From Haliotis asinina (lineage: Eukaryota; Mollusca; Gastropoda; Lepetellida; Haliotidae): DNA of 64,000 bases. The stretch is taken from contig NC_090290.1 of the NCBI RefSeq assembly GCF_037392515.1, forward strand, positions 20,287,753 through 20,351,752, given 5' to 3'. This document shows, piece after piece, positions 27,201 to 39,200 of this stretch (position 1 is the stretch's first letter; each line of letters starts with the position of its first letter). Both the position numbers and the translations under genes were made by a program. The notes beneath the pieces were generated by a model that had not been told where the DNA came from, searched no databases, and saw only the letters and a program-made list of their open reading frames with translations.

Positions 27201-30200
27201 AACGTTTACTATGGCATGTTTGTTCCTATAGTAGGGGGGTAAGGCTAGGTATGACCCGCCTCTGAACGGCACGTATTTAGCTATGTCTAGATAGACGTTA
27301 TCGATTTTATCCACAGCCCACCCGGACCCCATGTGCGTGTAGCGTTCTAGGTATTCTCGTATCTGCTGAAAACTTGTATCGATTGATGCGTCAATGGTCT
27401 CTGCATGTGTGACGACCTCTTGTTTGCCTCGGAAGTAAGGTTGCAAATACTCAGTGACCCCTGTGGTGCCCTCCTTATCGAGCGACATTTTCACTGTGAT
27501 CTGAAACTTGACACTTCCTAGATTATTTAGTTCCTGGTTGACCTTATCAGATATCAGAGGCTTGATATCTGTAATGTCTATGTTTCTATCAACGTGCATG
27601 CGCCAACTTCCCAAATAATTACCTACAGCGTGCTTAGTGCGCACGAACTGTAGGTCAATAGCTCTATTCTGTCGTAATAATTCTACAAGCTGTGGTTTTC
27701 TCATACGGGAATACCCGCCTAAACCCAAATCGTGTGCCTCGGCTTTCAGTTGTTTTACAGTGGGACGTGCTACGGGGGCATGTGATAACAATGCGGTTAA
27801 CCCGGCTCTCCCCAGGTTTGAATAACCCGTGTGTCCAAGCTGTTTTGCTTGAGCTTTTAATTGTTTTACCGTAGGAGGGGCTTCTAAACCTAGTAATCTC
27901 AACAATGCTGACTTCCGCATTCTAGAATACCCGATAACACCTCTCTGTTTTGCGACCCTCTTGAGCTCGCGCACAGTAGCCATAGTGTTTACACCTAAGA
28001 GAATCAATGTCTAATTGGTCGGCAGTAACTCTTAAAAAATATTTTCTGGTGGCCGGGTACAATTCTAGACATTCTGTCAAATCGTCCCACGTACCTGGTA
28101 AAATATATAGTGTGGCTGTTTCAATCCAGTACTCGCCTTGGGTATAGTATTCCTTGTATTCACTTATACTCGAAAAACGTTCTATATGGTATTGAGACGC
28201 GATATCCCGCTCCCATTCGAAGGGGTGAGTATACTTAACACCCTCTTTAATCCATACCACGTCCACTATTATCTTAAATCTGAAGCTACCCCATAAGGCC
28301 AGTTCATATTTGAATATGTTTTCCACAGACATAGCTATACGTAGGTGTGTATAATCTCTAATTGGAGTCTATCTTGAGCAGTCGCCTACGTTCTTTTATG
28401 TAGCCTTTTTTATTCTCGTATATGAGTTGATGTCTGACTACGTTCGCTCCGTGAGCTTTACATAAACAGTAGTGTCCTTTAACCCCGATACCACACACAG
28501 AACACGTGTAGTTAGGACTTCCCATATGGAAACAACAGAACCCCTGATTCCTGCATTTCCTACCACAGGCCTCGGTCTTCCCCATAAGTATATATTCACA
28601 TCGGTATGGAGCGGGTCTCATGTTTACTTATATAGGTATTTTAGTTTAATTGCTTAGCAACCAACGCAGTAGCTGCTATACCCAACACTATGAAGCCCAG
28701 TTCACGATTCATTTGTCCCTTGGATGGTGTGTAGTACTGAGCGAGTGTGGGTTCATTGAGCGCTTCCAATCGTTTACCAGTTAGTTTGTAGTATTCTTTC
28801 ATTCCTTCATCGACATCGTTGAATGTTTGAACGGCATGGTTTTCACGCTGGAGTTGTTCGTTAATGAAATCGAGCCTCTGGAGGCGTTTTTTAGCGTACT
28901 CGGCCTGTGCTCTTTGTAATTTCTCAGTAGCGAGATCGTGTCGCTTCCTTTCTTCCTGTATTTCAGCCGCGTGATCATCTCGTAGTTTCGAGAAGAGGAA
29001 ATTACTCCCGGAAAATGCCAGGGCATTCACTAACGCCCCACCGACCATCATAGCTATCGTGGCCATCCCTATATTTATTTCATTATATTATCAGGTATTA
29101 TTCCTTGTTTTACTAGGATGTCTTTTGTGGCCATCGCCATACCAAGGTTCATTATGAGCATACCCATATCCTGCAGGTTGAAATCTAGCTTGATAGTTGG
29201 TTGTTTAAGCACCATTTTAGTCAACCGAGCGTACCCTACTGCTAGACTGGCTACCACTGTGGCGTGGTATGCGTCGTTGACGAACGTTTTCCCCTCAGAC
29301 ATTATGTATATGATATAAAATATTTTAAATTATAACATGATATGCGGGTCTACCATGGGGGATACCCCCATACCCCCACTGTTGTGGGTGGGTGGTGGCT
29401 CACTGTGGGAGGCGTATAACCATGTTATAACCACGGCAGCAGTTACACCTACAGCCAACAACAGTCGGGTTGGGTTGGTCACTTTATGTTGGTTACACCA
29501 CCGTTTTTTACCGGCAGCTACTCTCTTAGGATTCTTCTGCCTGGTTACTGTTGGGGGTACCCCCACTGAAGGGGTCTCCTCCATCACTGTTGGGGGTGGG
29601 GTCTCCTCCACTGTTGGGGGTACCTCCACTGGGGTCTCTTCCTGTGCAGCATCCATCTATACTATTATTATTATTCTTTCTCTCAAATTGACAATGTTTT
29701 GCCGTGATAATCGCCGCCGTCACTGGGGCCAACAACATACCATATTTGTGGTACAGCCCGCAGCTGATAGAGCTCACGGCGTGTTCGATAAAAGGGTCTT
29801 TATCTAGGTCCTCCCACAGGTAAAGTCGGCGCTCTGGTGGAATGGGAAGGAAGTGTGATACAATACCGGTGTATATCTGGGTCATAGCCGATCCTATTGT
29901 CTTTGTCATTTCTGCTCCGAGCCGGGACTCGTATCTAGCGTACAGCTTATCGATTTCTTCGGCTGACATTTTGTTGATTTTATCTGGAGTGTAGTCTCCA
30001 AAGTAATGTTTGGCTTTGCCGCCAACAGCCAACGCCACCAGTTTCTCTCGCTTGGGGGAATCCCCAGTTGGGGAACCCTCCACAGACAATTGTTCGAGCA
30101 ATTCCTCACACTCCATCTTATAATATAACAAGTAAGATTTAGTTTTAACTATATAATACCCGATGCAGACAAAACACAGAGAAATGAAAGTTAAGTTGCA

Positions 30201-33200
30201 CACGACAAATACTTCAAATATCATAGCTATGCTTAGCATTTGCTTAGCTTTGCTTAGCTTTGCTTAGCTTTTGCTTAGCTTTGCTTAGCATACTATATAT
30301 GCTACTGGTTGGTCGGTCTTTAGAACGAGCTTAGCGTGTTTAGTTTCAGCGAGCTGTTTCTTCACCCGTTCCCGTTCTAATTTACTCATCACATCGTTCT
30401 CTCTCAAACACTCCTCAAACGAATCCCTATCCTTGCAGTGAAATAAGGCCACCCATCGCGTCTGCTCCCTGAGGTCTTTCAACACCGAGTTGAACTTCTG
30501 CGTTAGCACCCAGACGCTGTGATTTGCATGCCGGCCGGAGAAGGCCAGGTACGATAGCATGTCTCTCTTTTTTGTTATCTCGCGATTAGCACTGCAGTCG
30601 TCCAGTATAAACAGCGTCGGTTCCCCTTTAAATTTCTCGTGAAGAGCTTTCAACCAGTCCTGCAGGCGTGTTCCAGGGTCGATTTTGTGTACGTCCGGGT
30701 CCGTCATCACCCAAGGTCGCGCGTACGTTTTATTCATGCTCAGAGTAGGGCACATGATAACGATGTTATCGAACACATCCTTGTAGTAACCCTCCAACAT
30801 ATCCAACACGAAAACGGTCTTACCACAGCCAGTCTGCCCGCATATGATAGCGCAGTGTGGGTCAGTGGGGAGGGGGAGACCCCCACACCCCCCAGAGGTT
30901 GGTAGTTTATTGGGGGGTATGGGGGGGTACCCCCCACTAGTAGATGGCTTGCACGAATCTCCCATTGTCTATATTAAGTTGCGCGTCCATAATAACGTAC
31001 AGATATAATTTCAACTTACCAGCGGTTTGAGCCTTCTTATTAATCTGGATAGTTATCCCTTCGCTACCGTTATCTATACGGCGCCCGCTACCGTGCAGTT
31101 TATCATCATCCGTGGATCGCATGTCCAACCATAGGGCATACTTGGTGGTCAGGTATTCACCGATCTGCACGGAGCCGAGGTCCAGGTCCTTTGTTATGTA
31201 ATCCCCCACTGGTAGCTTTTTTATCTCATCCCACTGCTGGTGTGGCCTCATACCATGACTGAACAGCTGGTTGGGCACGCCCTCGATGGTAACTTCCACC
31301 TTTTCAATCTCGGGGTTGAAAAACTTCTCGCTGTCCCTCCGGAATGGATCATAATCCTCCACGGGGACGACCAGGATACCTTTCATCGATCGCGCCGGCA
31401 CGTTCAGGTTGATATTCCACACAGTGTCGCTCTTATCTCGCACGACTGATCTATGCCTCAGCACGCGATCGTACAGGATAGCCATCTTCCCAGAGTACTG
31501 GCTTCGAACCTGCCTGGCCAGCTCCGGGCTAGTGACCATGTCGAACTCCAGAGAGATGTTGTCTATGGCATAACTGGCCTCATCACCGTTCGGCGTACGC
31601 ACTACTTTGCTATAGTCGTTAAACGTGAGCTCGTATTCTAGCCTATCACCCAGCGCGGCCTGGTAAAACGGCGCGTGTCCCGTGAGCAACTCGAAGTCGA
31701 GCGGCACGCAGAATCGATTCCCGTATGCTAGAGCTATGGCCTTTTCACCGTCCGATAGCTTGTCTTGCTGGTCTTGCGTGAAGACATACCCTATGCGCGC
31801 CCGGGTTGATTTGCTGATACCCTGGTACACATCATTGACTCGTTCTCTCTCGCTTTTCCAGAGATCCTTGTAGCAGTGAAACACGTCGCTGTCGTCGATA
31901 CTCAGTACCTCGTTACCGCTGATCTTGACGGTCGTTTTCTTGATGATAGCTCGACCCACGTTCCGCACTAGCTCGCGTTTGTCGTTGTCGGAGGTCAACG
32001 TGATATTGAACGCCAGTCGAACAGTGCCTGGTACAATGAGGTCATTCTCACCAAGGTTTGGAAATCTAACCAGCAGAGTTTGATTCTGGTCTATCTTGCT
32101 GGGGTTGTTGGTGATGGTCACCGACTGTCGCACGGCTCTGGCACCTAATGGCTCTCTCAATCTTCTGAAAGGATCTAATTTTTTACCGTACATTGTTATA
32201 TAAATAAAATATATTTTTAATACTAATGGATGAAGACATACCTATGGATGAGATGCCGGGCGCTAGTGCCCAGGCATTCGATGATGACCAGGAGACCTCA
32301 TTCTCGCAAAGTGACGAGCTCCTTAAGGGCGCCGTCGACGATTATTACAACGCAGTTGAAAATAAATCCAAACTCAAACCGTTGGGAAGGAACTATTCCG
32401 ATTTTACCCTCAGCAATGGCACGCTGCGTTTGAAGGCTCACCCGGGGATTGATCTCTTTCATCAAACAACGAGAAAACCGCTTGCTTTATCAACATTGGC
32501 CGGTAAATATAAGATTAACTTTGTTCAAGATGAACTAGGCTTCACAAATTACGGTGGCGCGCGACCTAAGCAGTATCCTCCGAAGTTAGTTCAAGATCTG
32601 GAAGGCATCAGGGACGCCACATCAGATCAAAACATGACTTATGATATTAAAAAAGTGTTGGCCGACTACGAGAACAAACCATTCCCGGGGCTCGAATTTA
32701 CCGTTCGGGAACTGCGGGGGTTGGATCTGACGATGCAAACCATTCGCGGACATCTCGCGAAAAGCACAGCCAAAATGAGTGAGATAGACGACCACATCGC
32801 CTATGAAAAGAAAAAACTCGGTGAAACTGAGGACGAGTCTATGAAAGCCACCATCGAGGAACGAATACGTAATTTGGAAGATGAAAAGCAGACCTGGCTG
32901 GAGACAGCATCCTCCTTCAAAGAAAAGCTTCGATCCCAGGTCAGCCGTATACGGGAAACCATCAATCAAGTCCTCTACCGAGACACCACGTTAGCAGACA
33001 GGATTCGGATATTATTCCGGGAGCAAGGGATCACCATCGCCAGCATTCTGACTGCATTGGGTTTAATCATATCAACCCTGGTGGTGTCACTGGTGGGAGG
33101 AACCCCTGTGGGGCCTGCCGGCGGCGGGGGAACTCCAGGCGGTGGTGGTGGTGTTAAAGACTGGATCAAAAAACTCGGGGAAGGCCTAGCTAAACTGGCT

Positions 33201-36200
33201 GGTAAAGCCGCCGAAGCCCTTCCCGGCATCCTGGGTAGCATCGTCTCGTGGTTGTTGAGCGCTCTGTCTAAAACTGCCATGTGGCTCAGTCAAAACCTGT
33301 GGGCAGCCATCGTCGCTGTGGCGGGTCTGGTGTACGTAGCGGCTAAGAAATCTTTAACCAAATAAGTCCCAAAGTTACCCCACCAACCACTAGGGCCGTT
33401 TTATTATCAATATGCTGCTGATAGGTGGTGGAAACCCCCACACCCCCCGGGGGTAACCCCACATGAACTTTAGGCTCCGGTGGTGGCGCCACTATACCCT
33501 TTTCACGTGGTTGGATGTGTGGGATATGTGGGGTGTTAATATCGGGGTTGATACCCAACTTTTGGTCCGCCGTGGCTATGACTATTTTGTTGTTATAACC
33601 CACCACTTTTTTTACTCTCAGTTGCATATCACTCGGGGCCATGTACAACCCCACACCGAACACGTAATTGACTTTCGATCTGGCGTATTCTAACACGTTT
33701 TGGTAACGGTCGATGGCCCTCGGGAGATCAACTGGAGAATTGATAGCATCCTCAACGTTGGAAACGAATTGTGTCTGAGCGTCGTAAGCAGTTCCCTTAC
33801 CGAGGATGTTAGAACGCGTCATCGACTGCGCACCCAACAGCGCCCACACGTACGTTCGAATCGAGTCGTTCAAGCGTATTGTACCAGCACGAGTGAATCC
33901 TTTCGATGTTTTTGAGATCATTTTAGTCCAGGCTGTGGCTGCATCAGGACTGGTTTGCTTTATACAGCTGACATGGATCTGTTCATTCGTTGTGGGGCCT
34001 GTAAATGTATGACGGTGTGGGTTGTATGAACCATCTTTAGAACCGGCATAATATTTTCCGGACCTGTAGAAGTACACGAGAACTATACCGAGACCATGGT
34101 TCACACCAGGAAGGCGAAAGTCTTTATTCGTTGGAATCTCAAACTCCCCACAAATACGTTCATAAGCGCGTCTATCATAGGGGTTATTCGTCATACTCCA
34201 CGCTTTATCTTGGGGAAGAGGAGCACTTATTTCCTTCAATATTCGTCTCGTTTGATAATAAATATGAAACAAAACAACCGCCTTACTCAGTTCGTCTATA
34301 CCGTAGTCTGGTGTCACACCCGACCCTGTCGTCGCACACCACACAGCAAAGTTGAGTTGGTTCTGCCAAAACTGCATTGGGTTTTGATTCCAGTTTACCA
34401 CCGCCTGCGCGTTATTAACGGACACGACATACTTTTCAAAGATATCAATAAAGGTTGTTTTAAACCCCGTACCATCTGCATTAACCACGATTTTCAAGTG
34501 TGCTAAATCCATATTATAATATATAAATTATATAATATAATATGTACATAACACTTCCAGGAATAACGAGCGGTGAGGCCGTTCAGCTGACGCACGCGAT
34601 CGATAACACGTCAGGTCAACTCGAAGTCGCACTCTGCGATATCACCTACCTACCGCAATGGACTAACATTAATATCAGCAACAATAAGCTGTTCGTCAGT
34701 GGAACTCGCAGTCAGATAACTGACGGCTACTACAGCGTGTGCTCTCTAAACGACGAGGTCTTCAAACCCCTGGGAGCTGAACTCAAGATGAACGACTCAA
34801 ACGGCACAGTGGTGTTAATCAACAACGGAAGAAACCCTTTGAGGCTCGGCCGACCATTAGCAAGGATGCTCGGTATGTCTCCTGACGAGATAAAACCAAC
34901 AACAACCGTCACAGGCACGAAGTTACCCGAACTAGTACCGTACCGAGAGCTATACATTCATCTCGGTCAGGTGAGCACAACGTATAACATTCAAGGAGGC
35001 CACCCTTCCACTATACTGAGAGCAGTGCCGGTGAAAACTGAGAAATTCAACGACGGTAGAACCGAGTCATTTTCACCACGGCAGTATAAGAGATTAACCC
35101 AGGGCAACATACCTGAGCTGACAATATCGGTGTTAGATATAAATCATAATCCTGTAAATATAGGATACCTCAGCTTAACGCTTCACGTAACATGACCAGC
35201 GCACAAGGACCCGGAGTGAAAAAATGCGTTAATATCGGGATCTCCGACCTCGGAGACACACGCGGTTTCGACGCTCCCGGAGTAGATGGTAAAACGTACG
35301 CCTTGCAACTGAAAAACAACATTTACAAACGCGTTGAAGTCTCCTCCGGTGGAGCCCTAAGCGATGTAGTAGATACCACAGGAGCAACAGTCAACACTAA
35401 GTACGCCCTCGTCAACACCGGTGATGACAACTGGAGAATATACCCATCGTTCGGGGGTAAACTGTTCGACTTAGACGATGTTGAGAGAACTACCATCAAA
35501 AAGAACCGGCCATATAACCTCGCCTTCACTGAAGATAACAAGTGGGTGTTTTTACCCGATTACAAAAACTGGTTTCTCAATATTAAAATCTTCTCCCCCT
35601 ACGTGTTCACTGATAACAAAGACCACTACCTAAACAAAATCGTGAACGATGGATTCCTGCTCGTGGCTTACGTCCCAACTCAGAGACGTAGCGTAGTCGT
35701 CAGCCCAATCAACAATTCACCATTCCACATGCTATCGAGTAAAACGGGTATACAAAACGTGTCATTACAGTTGGTGTCTGAATTCGAAGGCGTGGACAAA
35801 GTACTAGATGGTATACCGTCAAATACAACACTGGCCATCAAAGTCTACCTAGGGGAATCATCGGGGGATAACGTCGAGATCGTGAAGGGAGTCAAACTAG
35901 GGTGGGAGAAACGACACAAGGATCAAGTTTGCGACGTTTACGTGCGGGTGGGTGTCGGCTCCAACACCAGTCTGCAGGGTGTCAACGTGATCGTGGAAAA
36001 CAAGATATCACTAACCAAGATCTTCCTACCTAACAACATACACTTTATTAGTATGAATTTAATCCCTGAATTATTAACAGAAAACCAGTTGGAAATTATA
36101 TAATAATATTATAATAATGACCAGTCATCATCCCAACACTACGCTTAACGACCTGGGAGATACAGAGGGATTCGATCAGCCTGGTGAGGAAGATGAATTA

Positions 36201-39200
36201 TACATCCTGCACTTCAAAGACAACGTGTACAAACGGGTGTCGTTATCAGATTTTAAAGAACCCAAATGGTTGCTCAACTTAACAATCGCCTCACCTTATA
36301 TCATATTTAACGAAGATGGTATTTCTATCTCTGAGATTAAGAACAACGGTACCTGGTTCTCAAATTTCATTCCGCATGGTTTATCAAATCCAGTATATAG
36401 GTGGGGCGGGAAAAAAAATATGTTACGGGTAAGAGACAAATTAACAATTGGCAGTGGTGGTGGGGGGGATGTTATTATAAGCTCCAGATTCTACACACTC
36501 ATCATAGAAGTCTCCTTTACGAGATTTGACGAGGAAAACTCCTTGAGAGGACACCAAATTTTACCCGGGTTGGTAATACACTGGTATGCCGAACACTTAG
36601 ACCAAGATTGTCGTATTATTATACAAAATAATGTTTCAACCTCTCATCTAACCTACTTAATAAGCCTGCAAGGGGTTTTTATTACAACAGACTATTTATC
36701 TATGAGAATCACACCTATTACCTTGAATGATAAGCTATCCCTTGTTGGCTTCAAATTCATTGATAGACTATTAACTGAAACTCAATTAAAATATTTTTCA
36801 TAATATATATTATAGGATGGGTCTGTACCCAGTTGTAGAGGAAGTAGCGAAGACGTTGGAAACCGTAGATGGGTTCCGCTTGAGGCAGTTATGTGATGTG
36901 AAACGTCAACTAGAACAAGACCGTGACACGCGGAAAGCACTATGTAAAAAATATAATAGAGCTTTCAATATCGTGGATGGGGCTGACACTACCCTTATGG
37001 CAACCAGCATGGGACTAGGGGCGGCAGGCGTTGGGTTGTTAACCACCATCGTGGCTGCACCTATAGTGCTAGGTATTGAAATAACGGCTGGGGTGACAGG
37101 GTTGGTAGGGTTGGCGCTTAAGTTAGTATCACGCAGACTTAATCGTAAGGCATTGAAACACGACGAGATCAGGGTTCTGGCCGAAGCAAAACTCAACACA
37201 GTGAGTGAGCGAATTTCCACGGCACTCTCTGACAGTAAGATCTCAGAAGAGGAGTTTAGTTCAATCCTCTCTGAACTCAAAAAATATAACGGAATGAAAC
37301 AAGATATTCGATCCAAGTCTCGTAAGTCTGCTATCAGCGAGGACGAGAAAAAAAAGTACATAGCACAGGGAATACAAAAAGCCCAGCAAGCCTTTATTAT
37401 GAACACCAAAGAGATCGTAGGCGGTTCACGTTAAACTGTTTCATCGATATAAACATAACATAGCCGTAAGCGAGCCACCGATCCTATATGGTCAGTCAAA
37501 ACTTACAACAAATTATTGATCGTACCGTACGGCACAGTGTTACCGCCTGCCAAGTCACGGTAAACGTGATGGCGTGGCTTTGTAGTAGGGGCAATAGTAG
37601 CAAGAGCTAAGGGTCCCACCAAAGCCTCATTTAGTAAATGAGGCTTTTTAGAGGGGTTTTTTGAAAAGTGGTCCAGAACTCTCATTACCTATACTACTTA
37701 ATGCCATGTATTGCTCACGCACAACCCCGTCTTTACGTTCCTCCAAATTTCACATACACCTACCTTAACAAATCTTGCAGAAAAAGGAGAAACGTGATCT
37801 TACGAAACAACAGTAAGCTGTTTCAATGATGTGATCTTTCACCAGACTTACCACCCTCAAACCTGAGAACCAAGCGATTGTCTTCAACATCAATCCGTGT
37901 GATGTGGGACCATGCCCCGGCTTGCCACGAACGCACAGTTATAATAATAAGCTATCAGACGGATGCAGGGCCAGTCCATGAGGTGTCTGTGCCCAAAGAT
38001 GATACATCATATGACCTCATTGGCCTTGAACCCGATAAAACATACAAGGTTATGGTGTCAGCTGGCTACGGAGCACAACGCAGTGAACACAACGTCAATG
38101 TCGTCGCCAAACGTAAGTACCCCACTACCCAGAGGTGTGTACCACGAAAATGTTTTCCTGAGATGCTTTATATTTATATGGAATAACTGGGGCTTGACCA
38201 ACCTCTTTTGCCCAGCCTGTTTTTGTGTTGTATTGTCCATAATAGTTGTATAATTTTTTTACAGGCGGAAGTACTCACGGAAATAAAAAGAAAATAGTTT
38301 TGGCCTAGTTTTAACACAATTTTTTTATCGCTAAATATTCTATGATTGTTGTGTTTCCGAACTTTTCTTTTGCAACACTTTGTTTAAATCATCCGAGACC
38401 CGTGAAGATCCGGGATAGAATAGGCCTTCAGCAACCCATGCTTGTCATAAAAGGCGTGTCTGCTTGTCGCAAGAGGCGACTAACGGGATCGGGTGATTTT
38501 ACACATGTCATCGGTTCCCATTTGCGCAGATCGATGCTCATGCTGATGATCACTGGATTGTCTGGTCCAGACTCGATTATTTACAGACTGCCGCACGTGC
38601 AAATGTATCGTCTTACCAGTGCTGCAGGTAGTTACCATCCATTGTTGATTGTTAAAACAAATTCGTTGATAACATACAAACTTTGATTGTTTTTATTTGT
38701 TAAAGGATATACTTAGGTGATGATTGGAGGACCAAATTAAAATTATTTTGATAATTGTTAATGCTATATGTAGTAATAAACAAATTAACGCCGAAAAACA
38801 TATTTCATCTTGAGTTTTAAATTCTGTATCAGTGGTAATCTAGTTATGATACTCCGCTTCATGGACAGGTTTTTGTAGTTGGATGTATACATCAAGAATT
38901 AATAAGTTTTAGTCACGCTCTTGAAATATTGAAATATTCCCCATGTAACGGTGCTTAAATTAAACCACTCATTTACATGCAAGTGCACGCGACTATATTT
39001 TTGGATTAGGTTTCATAACATTCTAAGAATTATTTGAGATTACGCATAAAATAAGGTTTTCACTTACGAATACATTCATAAACTCCCAAAGAGTAATTAA
39101 ATCGACGAGTGTCGTTTTATGGCAAATCCCAGTAAGGCTGCCTAGCTCTGCCTGCTGAGAGTTTATAGCTGGTGTTTCAATAGTATTAAATGTTTTGTTG

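Larger units (their letters stand above)
23198..37698. mobile_element. Complete Polinton/Maverick virus-like transposon (14.5 kb)
   Basis: A self-synthesising DNA transposon related to adintoviruses and virophages. Directly visible: terminal inverted repeats starting AGTAGTATAGG (left 23198-23517, right 37460-37698), a 5-bp direct repeat TAATG immediately outside both ends (23193-23197 and 37699-37703), and a dense set of intact ORFs covering almost the whole interior. Integrase, protein-primed PolB, packaging ATPase and a capsid protein are the family hallmarks. GC content looks higher than in the AT-rich host introns around it. It lies in the intron between receptor exons 12 and 13. Near-identical TIRs and unbroken ORFs imply a recent insertion. 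No maturation protease was found. Confidence 0.95.

Noticed and set aside
27984..28007. Longer PolB start at 28007
   Set aside because: That codon is TTG; the first ATG is at 27983 and starts the SAP-like repeat cleanly.
30229..30292. CRISPR-like array
   Set aside because: Direct 10-bp tandem units without spacers, in an animal transposon.
32622..33280. Minus-strand frames opposite the 379-aa gene
   Set aside because: Shadows of a well-supported coding gene; compositionally biased (Pro-rich opposite the Gly-rich linker).
36906..37409. 167-codon minus-strand frame opposite the membrane-protein gene
   Set aside because: Antisense shadow: Ser/Leu-rich, no independent start leader, and the plus-strand protein matches a known Polinton gene type.
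23198..37698. Exogenous adenovirus or virophage integration
   Set aside because: Retroviral-type integrase, protein-primed PolB, long TIRs and TSD together define a Polinton; no virophage or adenovirus-specific genes such as hexon-sized capsid or adenain are present.
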